64,000 nucleotides of DNA, taken from DATAOG01 sp963782885. Its GTDB lineage: Bacteria; Pseudomonadota; Alphaproteobacteria; Geminicoccales; Geminicoccaceae. The DNA lies in contig CAWALL010000013.1 of assembly GCA_963782885.1 (NCBI GenBank), positions 186,001 to 250,000 on the forward strand, in the 5' to 3' direction. Made by a program: the position numbers and the translations under genes. Under the pieces are notes generated by a model. It searched no databases. It saw only the letters and a program-made list of their open reading frames with translations, and had not been told where the DNA came from. Of this stretch, positions 24,079-33,106 are shown one piece after another (within the stretch, counting starts at the first letter, position 1; every line of letters starts with the position of its first letter).

Positions 24079-24545
24079 CTAGAATTGCCACCCCTCACGT
24101 TCCATAAATTCTTCGAGATTCATGCATGGCACGCCAAAGTGCTGGCATATGTTTGGAATTCTAGCTCCATGCGGCGGCGTCGTTCGAGAGTCACTACCGC
24201 CCGACCCTCGATCGCCGCTTTCGCAATGACAAACGGATCCGCATTTAGACCGCCCTTCTGAATTTTCTTCAATTCTATATTCTGCTGGAAGTGCCGCACT
24301 CGGTAAATGTCTGCCACGAACCGTGCCTCGGCCGGCGTTGGAGTCGTAAACACCTCTCGATGATCTCGCAGCCAAACCTGGCAGGCCTCATTTCCATACC
24401 GTTCGAGTTCGCGACGGACCTCCCGCGTCGACACAATCGTTCGGGCCTCGATCATCGGATCAAATTGTGCCCACAGGCTGGGGAAACGTCCCGGGTAGAA
24501 ACTGCCGAACAGGGCCGAGAAAGGAGATGTATCGAAAACATACAT
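24079..24545 (-). pseudogene. DUF4411 PIN-like nuclease, frameshifted
   Basis: ATG 24545 starts MYVFDTSPFSALFGSFYP, then STREVRRELERYGNE and LNADPFVIAKAAIEGRAVVTLE, the PIN-like DUF4411 pattern with its acidic residues. Near 24182-24186 one base is missing; the remaining conserved C-terminus, GARIPNICQHFGVPCMNLEEFMERE, is read in another frame to TAG 24079-24081. Adding one base restores a protein of about 155 residues. Its start shares a base with the stop of the ImmA gene (TGATG). The locus is AT-rich compared with its surroundings. Confidence 0.8.
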
Positions 24546-25678
24546 CAAATGATCTTTCTAGCAGAATATTCCTCCAGCTTTGGAATATTAGTTACCTTCG
24601 TATCAAGATAATCAGCTAGTTCCGGTCTCGTAATGCGATTCTGGTAATATCGCGAAAGCGCTAAGTTAATATAATTGGGACCAAGATAAGCGATCTTTGT
24701 CCAGTAGTGATTGCCTCCAGTGCCCTCTTGCCGCTGATCCGCCCATCGGCGAGCGGCGTCGCGGTATTTCTCCTCCGATATCAGATTGCGATCAAGGAAC
24801 CGCCGAAAAATCGACTCCCGCGAGACATGAAAACGATCGGCCAATTGCTCGGCCGTCTGTTCGTTGGGAGCCTGGCCTTGTAGCTCGGCTTCGAATCGGG
24901 TTGCGGGAAGAAGAAATTCGGCAGCAAATTGGTTGCATATGACTTCTATACGCCAACCGTCAGGCGGCAAATCCTCAGCGAATGCATCGCTCTCGGTGAC
25001 GATGCCGCTTGTATGAAATAAGAGGCGCGCCAACTCATGAAATAGAGTAAAGATTTGACGCGTCTTAACTGAATTGTTCACATAAATTAAAGGAAATATA
25101 TCATCATATAAACAAAAACCAGAATAAAAGTCATTTTTAAATGCATCCTTGAAGACATAAATACCGACGCCTTCCAAGGCGCCACGCCAGTTGTCAAAGG
25201 CAGTGTCGCTATCTGGCCAGTCTATTTGTATTTCAAGTGTCACCCCTAGGTAGGCTCGAACGCGGAGGGCCATTTCTGAGATGTCCATATCCGATGAAAA
25301 GCGTAGATCGCGCAATATGAAACGGCCAGCTGGATTCTGTCCGTCATTCAGTTCTGCAAGATTGATTTGCAGAGCCTTTGCCTTACGCATTAGATACCGG
25401 ATTTCGCGGGGGAGCCGCTCAAATTGCACATCGGGCACAGTGCGGAACGACTCTCGGATTGGCGGGACCTCTGGCGGCTCAGGAAAGAAGAAGAGCGCGA
25501 TTGGAACCTTGAATGCATCACTTAGCTGCTCAAGCTGAGGATACGTTGGGAAGGCTTCCCCCGCCTCCCAAGCCTCGATATTGCGAAATTCGTGCCTCAA
25601 CTCCTCGATTGAAAAGCGGGCACGCTCTCTCGCCCACGTGATGAGCGCCGGCGTCACCGGGATTTGTTCCGTTGTCAT
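24545..25678 (-). CDS. XRE helix-turn-helix fused to ImmA/IrrE metallopeptidase domain, with altered zinc motif
   Basis: This protein of 377 residues has an N-terminal XRE domain (ALITWARERARFSIEELRHEF, residues 9-60) and a C-terminal ImmA/IrrE peptidase domain (IYVNNSVKTRQIFTLFHELARLLFH). The zinc motif reads H214-E-L-A-R218 where the family has HExxH; codon CGC differs from a His codon by one base. Loss of one zinc ligand would be expected to impair catalysis. Such proteins pair with DUF4411 as toxin-antitoxin-like units. GC content is clearly lower than in neighbouring genes, which indicates transfer. Confidence 0.88.
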   Translation of the reverse strand: MTTEQIPVTPALITWARERARFSIEELRHEFRNIEAWEAGEAFPTYPQLEQLSDAFKVPIALFFFPEPPEVPPIRESFRTVPDVQFERLPREIRYLMRKAKALQINLAELNDGQNPAGRFILRDLRFSSDMDISEMALRVRAYLGVTLEIQIDWPDSDTAFDNWRGALEGVGIYVFKDAFKNDFYSGFCLYDDIFPLIYVNNSVKTRQIFTLFHELARLLFHTSGIVTESDAFAEDLPPDGWRIEVICNQFAAEFLLPATRFEAELQGQAPNEQTAEQLADRFHVSRESIFRRFLDRNLISEEKYRDAARRWADQRQEGTGGNHYWTKIAYLGPNYINLALSRYYQNRITRPELADYLDTKVTNIPKLEEYSARKII

Positions 25679-25789
25679 GGTCCTGTTGACTCCCCAGGAT
25701 CTTTATAGGGGGCGCGTGGGAGACGAGCAACCGCGGCGGGAGAGCCTGGGGGGCGTCAAAAGCTTCTTTCGCCCCAGAACGACACCGGG

Positions 25790-26080
25790 TCACCTGAGGA
25801 CGCACGCGGCGCGGTTGACCTCGGCGGCGATGCGGGCGCCTTGGTCGCGCTCGGCGACCGCGAGGTCGTAGCGGGTCGGCAGGTTCAGCCAGAACCGGGC
25901 GCTGGTGCCGAAATGGCGGGCGAGGCGGAGTGCGGTATCGGCGCTGATCGCACGCTTGCCGTTCAGGATCGACGTGATCCGTCCCGACGGTACGCGCAGC
26001 GCCAGCGCCAGGCGGTTGGCCGCCATCGCGCGAGCCGCAAGCTCGCGCCTCAGGATGCCGCCGGGGCGGACGGGGACCAT
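25790..26080 (-). CDS. HigA family addiction-module antidote, apparently orphan
   Basis: This protein of 96 residues reads VRPGGILRRELAARAMAANRLALALRVPSGRITSILNGKRAISADTALRLARHFGTSARFWLNLPTRYDLAVA, the complete HigA pattern. No HigB-like gene is visible upstream on this strand, where one would be expected, or downstream. It may protect against related toxins or be a remnant of a locus that lost its toxin. Confidence 0.85.
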   Translation of the reverse strand: MVPVRPGGILRRELAARAMAANRLALALRVPSGRITSILNGKRAISADTALRLARHFGTSARFWLNLPTRYDLAVAERDQGARIAAEVNRAACVLR

Positions 26081-26218
26081 CGGAGCTCACCCCGTGTGAC
26101 CGAAAGCGACCTCGACCTCGTGCAGCCGCCTCCGACGTCGTCATGTTACGCGGCGTCCTCGGGTGCCAGCAAGAGCATCGGCGGTCGGAGCCAGGCTGGG
26201 GGCACAAAGCGCACGAAA

Positions 26219-26453
26219 GTGACGCATGTGGCGCATTGATCCTCCAGTCAATCCTCCAGATTCGGATCAAGCGATTGATCTGGTTGACGGCCGTTAGTGC
26301 GCTGAATCCCTGGAATGGCGGAAATTGCCGCAAATCCTATCGACTTACTTGATGCTGATTCGCTGGAGGCGGAAGGTCGTCGAGAAAAAGATGCGTCACT
26401 TGTGTGCGCCATGGAGAATTCGATGCGCCACCCATGCGCCACATGTGACGCAT
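26219..26453. repeat. Cluster of six GTG(A/G)CGCAT repeats, iteron-like
   Basis: Copies lie at 26219 and 26228 (plus strand, directly adjacent), 26391, 26423 and 26434 (minus strand) and 26445 (plus strand). CATGTGGCGCAT at 26225 is the exact reverse complement of 26434-26445. Nearby are a 12-bp-spaced direct repeat (ATCCTCCAG at 26239 and 26251) and GATCAA-GCGA-TTGATC at 26265. No convincing gene occupies 26,081-26,677. Such clusters can be replication iterons, phage control sites or remnants of repetitive coding sequence; which applies is unknown. Confidence 0.6.
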
Positions 26454-26677
26454 GCCCGCAAGCGGGTCGTCATCGATCGAAGTCGTGGCATGAATTGAGT
26501 CGATTGACATGTCGGAAAGTCCATGGCCGTCGTTGCCTTGGATTTTTTCTGTTCCAGTCCGAGCGCGATTGGATATACCGCAAACGGCGTGTGACCAGCG
26601 GTCGTCTCGCAATTTCGGCGCCGGAAACTGCGTGCCAGGAGGGGCCGGCGCCGGCTGGGGTTGAGCGCTGCGGCTGG

Positions 26678-28228
26678 TCAGCGGCGGTCGGGCTGGACGC
26701 GGCGGAAGGAGAGGGCTTCGGCGATGTGGCCGCGGGTGACGTGGACCATGCCATCGAGGTCGGCGATCGTGCGCGCGACCCTGAGCACCCGGTGATAGCC
26801 GCGCGCGGTCAGGTGCATGCGCTCGGTCGCGCGCAGCAGCAGCTCGCGGCCGGCGGCATCAGGGGTCGCGATCTTGTCGAGCAGCTCGCCCTCGGCCTCG
26901 GCGTTGGTGCGCAGCCCGGGTTCCTTGAGTTGGGCAAAGCGGTCGGCCTGGAGCTCGCGCGCCCGTGCGACCCGGGCCGCGACCGCGGCGCGCGCCTCGC
27001 CCGGGCTCGGGAGGCTCATCTCGGCCGGCGCCAGCGCCGGGACCTCGACGTGCAGGTCGATCCGGTCGAACAAGGGGCCCGAGATCCGCGCCTGGTAGTC
27101 GCGGGCGCAGCGCGGCGCCCGGGCGCAGGCGAGCACCGGGTTGTCGAGAAAGCCGCAGCGGCAGGGGTTCATCGCCGCGACCAGCTGGAAGCGCGCGGGG
27201 TAGGTCACGTGGTGGTTGGCGCGCGCGACCGTGACCCGGCCGAGCTCGAGCGGCGCCCGCAGCGATTCGAGCACCGCGCGGCCGAACTCCGGCAGCTCGT
27301 CCAGGAACAAAACCCCCTTGTGCGCGAGCGAGACCTCGCCCGGGCGGGCATGCGAGCCGCCGCCGACCATCGCCGCGACCGAGGTCGCGTGGTGGGGATT
27401 GCGGAACGGTCGGCGCTCGGTCAGGCGGCCGTCGTGGAGCAGGCCGGCGATCGAGGCGACCATGCTGACCTCCAGGATCTCGGCCGGATCGAGCGGCGGC
27501 AACAGCCCCGGCAGGCGCGCCGCGAGCATCGACTTGCCGGCACCCGGCGGCCCGATGAACAGGAGATTATGGCCGCCGGCGGCGGCGATCTCGAGCGCGC
27601 GCTTGGCGGTCTCCTGGCCTTTGATGTCGGACAGCTCGGGGTAGCGCGCCGGCTGCTCGACGGCTCTCGGGGAGGGCGGCGCCAGCACCTGGGTGCCGTT
27701 GAAGTGGTTGATCAGCCCGAGCAGCGAGCCGGTCGCCAGGATCTCGATGTCGCTGCCGAGCCAGGCGGCCTCGCCGCCGCAGGCCCCCGGGCAGATCAGG
27801 CCGAGTTCGCGCGCCGCCGCCGCGACCGCGGCCGGCAAGACGCCGCTGACCGGCAGAATCCCGCCATCGAGCGCCAGCTCGCCGAGCGCCAGATAGCCCT
27901 GGATCGCGTCCCCGGGCAGCGCACCCAGGCTCACCAACAGGCCGAGCGCGATCGGCAGGTCGAAGTGACTGCCTTCCTTGGCGAGGTCGGCCGGCGCCAG
28001 ATTGACCGTGATCCGCTTGGGCGGCAGGCCGAGGCCGAGCGCGCCGAGCGCGCTGCGCACCCGCTCGCGCAACTCGGCGACCGCCTTGTCGGGCAGGCCG
28101 ACCACGGTGAACGCCGGCAGGCCGGCGCTGATCTGGACCTGGACGTCGACGTCCTTGACGTCGATGCCGGAGAACGCAACGGTGCGCAGCCGGGCCACCC
28201 CCAGCGCCGAAGGCCGGTCGGTCGTCAT
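26678..28228 (-). CDS. YifB/ComM family Mg-chelatase-like AAA+ ATPase
   Basis: This protein of 516 residues has an N-terminal Lon-protease-like domain (VARLRTVAFSGIDVKDVDVQVQI, then GLPDKAVAELRERVRSAL) and a central AAA+ domain with Walker A GPPGAGKSML, Walker B GVLFLDELPEF and sensor region ISGPLFDRIDLHV. A cysteine cluster, NPCRCGFLDNPVLACARAPRC, may bind zinc. ComM is a hexameric helicase that helps branch migration during natural transformation. The start was chosen at ATG 28228, where conservation begins. Confidence 0.93.
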   Translation of the reverse strand: MTTDRPSALGVARLRTVAFSGIDVKDVDVQVQISAGLPAFTVVGLPDKAVAELRERVRSALGALGLGLPPKRITVNLAPADLAKEGSHFDLPIALGLLVSLGALPGDAIQGYLALGELALDGGILPVSGVLPAAVAAAARELGLICPGACGGEAAWLGSDIEILATGSLLGLINHFNGTQVLAPPSPRAVEQPARYPELSDIKGQETAKRALEIAAAGGHNLLFIGPPGAGKSMLAARLPGLLPPLDPAEILEVSMVASIAGLLHDGRLTERRPFRNPHHATSVAAMVGGGSHARPGEVSLAHKGVLFLDELPEFGRAVLESLRAPLELGRVTVARANHHVTYPARFQLVAAMNPCRCGFLDNPVLACARAPRCARDYQARISGPLFDRIDLHVEVPALAPAEMSLPSPGEARAAVAARVARARELQADRFAQLKEPGLRTNAEAEGELLDKIATPDAAGRELLLRATERMHLTARGYHRVLRVARTIADLDGMVHVTRGHIAEALSFRRVQPDRR

Positions 28229-28311
28229 CGCCCTGGTTCGGTCCCGCCAACGCCGCACATCGATGACGATCCTCGCATGCGGCGAGAATGCGGTAAAGAG
28301 AAAATCTATTT

Positions 28312-29092
28312 TCAGTTGAACGCCAGACGCAGCCGTTGCCCCGCTGCCAGCGGCTCCAGACGGCCGGCCAGACCGAGGCTCGCGAAGGCCCGCACCAGGT
28401 CGGCCTGGCTCTCGGTGAAAATGACCCCAGCCGTCGTTGTGCACCGCGACCACGCGGGCATCGGGGAAGGCGTGCGCGGTCTCGAGCGCGTCGTTGTTGT
28501 CCATGGTCACGTGGAACGGCCCGCGCGGCTTGGCCGAGCCCGCGAACAGGATCACCAGGCGGGGCCGGAAGCGGCGCGCGACCTCGGCCACCCCCTCGTA
28601 CCAGACGGTATCGCCGGTCACGTAGACGGCATCGCCCGGCTCGTCGATCCCGACCACGAAGCCCGCGACCTCGCCGGCGATCGGCTCGAGCCCGGGCGGG
28701 CCGTGACGCGCCGGTGTCGCCGTGACCAGGAGCGAGCCCCCGGCCTCGCCCTCGACCCGCACCTGCTGCCAGGGCGCGAGCCCCCGCGCCGCCCCGCCCA
28801 GCCGCTCGGCACCGCCCGGCGTGGTCAGGACCCGCCGGGCGCGCTCCAGGAACGCCCGCCCGGACCGGTCGAGATTGTCGAAATGCTGGTCGTGGCTCAA
28901 GAGCACGGCGTCGATCGGCCCGAGCGCCTCGGCCGCGAGCGCCGGGCCGCGGCTCTTCACGAACGTGATCCCGCGGGCCTCGTAGCGGCCGGGCGGATCG
29001 AATGTCGGATCGGTGAGCAGGCGCAGACCAGCGAGCTCGATCAGCACGGTCGGCCCGCCGATCAAAGTCAGCGTCGTCTCGAAGCTGGTCAT
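28312..29092 (-). pseudogene. MBL-fold metallo-hydrolase (UlaG-like), frameshifted near its C-terminus
   Basis: ATG 29092 starts MTSFETTLTLIGGPTVLIELAGLRLLTDPTF; the metal motif is SHDQHFDNLD and a further ligand lies in TATPARHGPPG and VTGDTVWYEG. At the A run 28418-28421 (T run on the coding strand, after GWGHF) one extra base shifts the frame; the expected ending, TESQADLVRAFASLGLAGRL and RLRLAFN, is found in the next frame with a stop at 28312-28314. The corrected length is about 259 residues. As it stands the frame reads through towards comM, which is an artefact. The divergent LysR gene may control it. Confidence 0.82.
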
Positions 29093-29201
29093 CGTGCGAC
29101 CTCCAAGCCAGAACCGGCCCCGGGACAGTACCGGGCATGGGCCGGAGATAGGGACTCGCCGCCTGCGCGGGAATTCGCTAATCTTGCGCAATGTCCGATG
29201 T

Positions 29202-30083
29202 TTGCGCACAGCCATCGACTGGGAGGACGTCCGGTTCTTTGCCGCGCTCGCGCGCCATGGCAGCCTGTCGGCGACCGCGCGCGCGCTCGCGGTTAATCAC
29301 GCGACCGTGGCGCGGCGCGTCACCGGCCTCGAGGATGCGCTCGGCACCCGGCTGTTCGAGCGCCGGCCGACCGGCTACGAGCTGACCGAAGCCGGCCGCT
29401 TGGCGCTCGACGCGGCCGGGACGATGGAGAGCGCCGCGAGCGCTCTGCCCCGGCTCGGACCCGAGGCTGCGCCGGCCGGGCTGGTGCGAATCACCGCCAC
29501 GCCGAGCCTGACCGAAGCCTTCCTGATCCCGCATCTCGCGGCCCTGCAGCAGCGGCATCCGGCGCTCGACCTCGAGCTGCTCGCGGACCGTCGCTCGATC
29601 AGCCTGGCGCGCCACGAGGCCGATCTCGCCTTGCGCCTCGGGCGGTCCGCCGATGCCGAGCTGATCGCGCGCCGGGTCGCGAGCATCCGCTATGGCTTCT
29701 ACGGGACCCCCGCCTGGCGGGAGCGACTGGAGCGCGGTGCGCCGCCCGTCTTCGTCGGCTTCGACGAGGCCGGCGGCCCGATCCCCGAAGCCGACTGGCT
29801 CGCTCGCCGCTTTCCCGGCCTCAGGCTCGCGTTTCGCACCAACAGTCAGATGGCGCAGGCCAGGGCGGCGCGCGCCGGCTGCGGCCTGACGCTGCTGCCG
29901 CGGTTCCTGGTCGAGAGCGATCCAGTGCTCGTGCCGGTGTCCCTGCCCGAGCTGCCGCCTGTCCGGGACCTGTGGCTGCTGACCCGCCCTGACGTCCGCC
30001 GGATCCCGCAGCTGAGGGTCGTCGCCGACTTTCTGGTCGACCTGTTCCGGCGCGAGCGCTCGCTGTTCGCGGGCGAGTGCTGA
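29202..30083 (+). CDS. LysR family transcriptional regulator
   Basis: This protein of about 293 residues has the LysR winged helix at its N-terminus (WEDVRFFAALARHGSLSATARALAVNHATVARRVTGLEDALGTRLFERRPTGYELTEAGR) and a substrate-binding domain after it (ITATPSLTEAFLIPHL, RHEADLALRLGRSA, GFYGTPAWRE). No ATG is available; TTG 29202 is the likely start. It diverges from the metallo-hydrolase gene, the usual LysR target arrangement, with an imperfect dyad ATTCGC-N7-GCGCAAT in the shared gap. It overlaps pyrD by 7 bp. Confidence 0.88.
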   Translation: MRTAIDWEDVRFFAALARHGSLSATARALAVNHATVARRVTGLEDALGTRLFERRPTGYELTEAGRLALDAAGTMESAASALPRLGPEAAPAGLVRITATPSLTEAFLIPHLAALQQRHPALDLELLADRRSISLARHEADLALRLGRSADAELIARRVASIRYGFYGTPAWRERLERGAPPVFVGFDEAGGPIPEADWLARRFPGLRLAFRTNSQMAQARAARAGCGLTLLPRFLVESDPVLVPVSLPELPPVRDLWLLTRPDVRRIPQLRVVADFLVDLFRRERSLFAGEC

Positions 30084-31150
30084 GCTTGTTCCGGTCGCTG
30101 CTGCTGCGGGCCTTGCAGCTGCTGCCGCCCGAGATGGCGCACGGATTGGCCATCCGGGCACTGCGCCAGGCCTGGGCGAGGGCGGGCGTCCTGCCCCACT
30201 CGCCCCGGCTCCGCACCCGGTTCCTCGGCTTCGATCTGCCGCATCCGCTCGGGCTCGCCGCCGGCTTCGACAAGAACGCCCTGGCCGTCGCCGGCCTGTT
30301 CGAGCTCGGTTTCAGCTTCGTCGAGATCGGCACGGTGACGCCCAAGCCGCAGGCCGGCAATCCCAAGCCGCGGCTGTTCCGCCTGCGTCGCGAGCGGGCG
30401 CTGATCAACCGGATGGGCTTCAACAACCACGGCCTCGAGGCGGTGTGCGCCCGGCTCGAGAAGCTCGGTCGCCGGCCCGGGCCGCTCGGCGCCAACATCG
30501 GCGCCAACCGCGACAGCGCCGATCCGGTCCAGGACTACGTTGCCTGCCTGCGGCGGCTCGGTCCGCTGGTCGACTACCTGACCGTCAACGTCTCGTCCCC
30601 GAACACGCCGGGGCTGCGCGATCTGCAACGCCGGGATCGTCTGGACGAGCTGCTCCGGGCGCTCCTCGAGGCGCGCGGCGCGGCCGCCGGCACCGCCGCG
30701 CCGAAGCCCCTGCTGCTCAAGATCGCGCCCGACCTCGCGCCGGAGGCGGAGGCCGCGATCGCGGAAATCGCGCTCGCCCGCGGCATCGAGGGCCTGATCA
30801 TCAGCAACACGACGGTCGAGCGGCCAGCCGTCCTGTCCGGGCGCCATCGCCACGAGACCGGCGGGCTCAGCGGTGCGCCGCTATCGCCGCTCGCGACCAC
30901 GCAGCTTGGCCGCTTCTTCCGGCTGACCGGGGGCCGGCTGCCGCTGATCGGGGTCGGGGGAATCGGGAGCGGCGCCGACGCCTATGCCAAGGTCCGCGCG
31001 GGCGCATCCGCGCTGCAACTCTACACTGCCTTCGTCTACCAGGGGCCGACCGTGATCGATCGGACCCTGGCCGACCTCGACCACCGCCTGGCCGGCGACG
31101 GCTACCGCCGGCTCGGCGACGCGGTCGGCGCCGACTATCCGGTTAGTTGA
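30077..31150 (+). CDS. pyrD: Dihydroorotate dehydrogenase (quinone), class 2
   Basis: This protein of 357 residues has a membrane-binding N-terminal helix (LFRSLLLRALQLLPPEMAHGLAIRAL) and the FMN barrel: GLAAGFDKNALAV, IGTVTPKPQAGNPKPRLFRL, NRMGFNNHG, the catalytic serine segment NVSSPNTPGLRDLQ, LLKIAPDL and GVGGIGSGADAY. It oxidises dihydroorotate to orotate in pyrimidine synthesis and passes electrons to quinone. It starts with GTG inside the end of the LysR gene, so the two may be translated together. Confidence 0.96.
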   Translation: MLSLFRSLLLRALQLLPPEMAHGLAIRALRQAWARAGVLPHSPRLRTRFLGFDLPHPLGLAAGFDKNALAVAGLFELGFSFVEIGTVTPKPQAGNPKPRLFRLRRERALINRMGFNNHGLEAVCARLEKLGRRPGPLGANIGANRDSADPVQDYVACLRRLGPLVDYLTVNVSSPNTPGLRDLQRRDRLDELLRALLEARGAAAGTAAPKPLLLKIAPDLAPEAEAAIAEIALARGIEGLIISNTTVERPAVLSGRHRHETGGLSGAPLSPLATTQLGRFFRLTGGRLPLIGVGGIGSGADAYAKVRAGASALQLYTAFVYQGPTVIDRTLADLDHRLAGDGYRRLGDAVGADYPVS

Positions 31151-31349
31151 GCCGCTGCTCCACCAGGTCGAGGCGACGGCCCCGTCCGGGCGCATCGCCC
31201 AGACGGCGACGCCTCAATTCCGGGCGCGGCAAGGGCCGCTTCGCCAGCCGCTCGGTCGACCCGACATCGGCCGGAGCGAGCAGCTCCGCCACTTTCAGGC
31301 CGGTCAGTGCGGCCAGGAACCAAGGTCGCGGCAGGTTCTCGATCGCCAT
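31143..31349 (-). CDS. Small hypothetical protein
   Basis: A frame of 68 codons starts MAIENLPRPWFLAALTGLKVAELLAPADVG and becomes basic towards the end (LPRPELRRRRLG). A GAGGGTGAG stretch before the ATG could serve as ribosome site. It converges on pyrD with an 8-bp overlap. No family is recognised. The following 31,350-31,647 stretch shows no gene. Confidence 0.4.
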   Translation of the reverse strand: MAIENLPRPWFLAALTGLKVAELLAPADVGSTERLAKRPLPRPELRRRRLGDAPGRGRRLDLVEQRLN

Positions 31350-31647
31350 GATCGCTCACCCTCAGGTTTTCAACCGTCTCGCGGGAACCAACGCTTCGGC
31401 AACAACCGCTAATCCATCAAAAATGGCCCCGGGCGAAAAAAGTTCCCGTGGCCGCTCTCCGAGCGCGCCGATTTCGGGAACCCGGCCCAAGCGCGCCCGA
31501 AGCAGCGGCCGCGAGCCCGCCTGCCCGATCAGCCACGTGCTGGCGGGGCTCGGAAAGCGCGAGCAAGGTCGATCGATCGGGTGACGATTTCCTCGGGCGG
31601 GCGGGGCCTGCTATCAAGGGGCGGCGGCGGCCGAGGGGGAGGATGCG

Positions 31648-32409
31648 ATGCGGATCAAGGTGATCAACCCGAACACGACCCAGGCGATGACCGACGGCAT
31701 CGGGACGGCGGCCCGCGTGGCGGCCGCGCCCGGCACCGAGATCACGGCCGTCAGTCCCGCGATGGGCCCGCCCTCGGTCGAGGGTCATTACGACGAGGCG
31801 TTCGCCGCGATCGGCGTCCTCGACGAGGTCCGCAAGGGCGAGGCCGAAGGCTGCGACGGCTACGTCATCGCCTGCTTCGGCGATCCGGGCCTGCTCGCAG
31901 CACGCGAGCTGGCCAAAGGGCCGGTGGTCGGGATCGCGGAGGCGGCGATGCATCTGGCCAGCCTGGTCTCGACCGGCTTCGCCGTGGTCTCGACGCTCGC
32001 CCGCCTGCAGCCGGCGCTCGAGCACCTGGTCGAGGCCTATGGCATGCAGAAGGCCTGTCGGAGCGTGCGCACGACCGACATCGCGGTGCTCGACCTCGAG
32101 AGACCGGAGAGCGGCGCCCGGAGCGCGATCGTCGCCGAATGCCGCAAGGCCATGGCCGAGGACCAGGCCGACTGCGTGCTGCTGGGCTGCGCCGGCATGG
32201 CCGAGCTGCAGCGCTCGATCGCCGAGGAGCTCGGGATCCCGGTCATCGACGGGGTCGCCGCCGCGGTCAAGCTGGTCGAGAGCCTGGTGGCCCTCGGCCT
32301 GCGCACGAGCAAAGCGGGCGGCCTCGCCCACCCCTTGCCCAAGGCCTACGCCGGCGCCTTCGCGGCCTATGCCCCGGCCGCCCCGGCCACGCTCCGCGCC
32401 GCCGAGTGA
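31648..32409 (+). CDS. Aspartate/glutamate racemase family protein (hydantoin racemase-like)
   Basis: This protein of 253 residues starts MRIKVINPNTTQAMTD and has the two catalytic cysteines of the family, Cys76 (YVIACFGDPG) and Cys181 (VLLGCAGMAE). The arrangement and the ending PIDGVAAAVKLVESLV-type segment match the hydantoin/allantoin racemase subgroup. It would interconvert the enantiomers of a hydantoin or amino acid. No hydantoinase gene is adjacent, so the pathway is open. Confidence 0.92.
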   Translation: MRIKVINPNTTQAMTDGIGTAARVAAAPGTEITAVSPAMGPPSVEGHYDEAFAAIGVLDEVRKGEAEGCDGYVIACFGDPGLLAARELAKGPVVGIAEAAMHLASLVSTGFAVVSTLARLQPALEHLVEAYGMQKACRSVRTTDIAVLDLERPESGARSAIVAECRKAMAEDQADCVLLGCAGMAELQRSIAEELGIPVIDGVAAAVKLVESLVALGLRTSKAGGLAHPLPKAYAGAFAAYAPAAPATLRAAE

Positions 32410-32542
32410 GGTCGCCCGGCGGCGTCGGCTTGACGGCCGCGGCCCGGCCGATAACGATGATCGGGACTAGCTGGTTTCAACCGGACGGCAGGCCGTCGCA
32501 CCCCGGCCGCCGTGATCGGGACACCGAAGGAGGAGCGGCAAG

Positions 32543-33067
32543 ATGCGCGTGGCGACGATTCTGATCGGCGGGCTGCTGAGCTTCGGGCCGCTCGCCGCCG
32601 GGCCGGCCAGCGCCCAGAGTGCCAGCGCCAAGCTGATCAATTCGGACGGCGCGGCGATCGGCAGCGTCACGATGACCCAGCTCGCCAAGGGCGTGCAGAT
32701 CATCGTCGAGGCTAGCGACCTGCCGGCCGGCGAGCACGCCTTCCACATCCACGCGGCCGGCGCCTGTGAGCCGCCCGAGTTCAAATCCGCGGGCGGCCAC
32801 TTCAACCCGGGCGGCGCCGCGCATGGCTGGAACAATCCCGCCGGCCATCACGCCGGCGACCTGCCGAACGTGCACGTCGGCGACGACGGCACGTTGTCGC
32901 TCGAGTACTTCACCGATGCGATCACGCTCGGCCCCGGCCCGAACTCGCTGTTCGATGCCGACGGCTCGGCGGTGGTGATGCATCAGGAGGCCGACGACTA
33001 TCAGAGCGATCCGGCCGGCAACGCCGGGCCGCGGATCGCCTGCGGCGCGCTCGCCAAGTCCGACTGA
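32543..33067 (+). CDS. sodC: Superoxide dismutase [Cu-Zn], periplasmic
   Basis: This protein of 174 residues has a signal peptide ending PASAQS. The metal-site residues are present: His68 and His70 (AFHIH), His86 (GGHFNP), His94, the His in GHHAGDLPN, and His147 (VVMHQEADDY). Cys75 and Cys167 form the family disulphide. It removes superoxide in the periplasm. The gene is monocistronic and converges with the EF-G-like gene. Confidence 0.94.
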   Translation: MRVATILIGGLLSFGPLAAGPASAQSASAKLINSDGAAIGSVTMTQLAKGVQIIVEASDLPAGEHAFHIHAAGACEPPEFKSAGGHFNPGGAAHGWNNPAGHHAGDLPNVHVGDDGTLSLEYFTDAITLGPGPNSLFDADGSAVVMHQEADDYQSDPAGNAGPRIACGALAKSD

Positions 33068-33106
33068 CGGCAGGCAGGCCCGGGCGGCAGCTGCTGCAGC
33101 CTCGGC

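Noticed and set aside
26678..29215. Apparent 845-residue fusion of metallo-hydrolase and ComM
   Set aside because: The true C-terminus of the metallo-hydrolase is found in the next frame with its own stop at 28312-28314; the fusion is caused by one extra base.
26315..29296. Very long open frame on the plus strand (about 990 codons)
   Set aside because: It is antisense to comM and the metallo-hydrolase, which have clear family motifs. Long antisense frames are common in DNA with high GC at third positions, and the composition is Arg/Ala/Gly/Pro-rich without domains.
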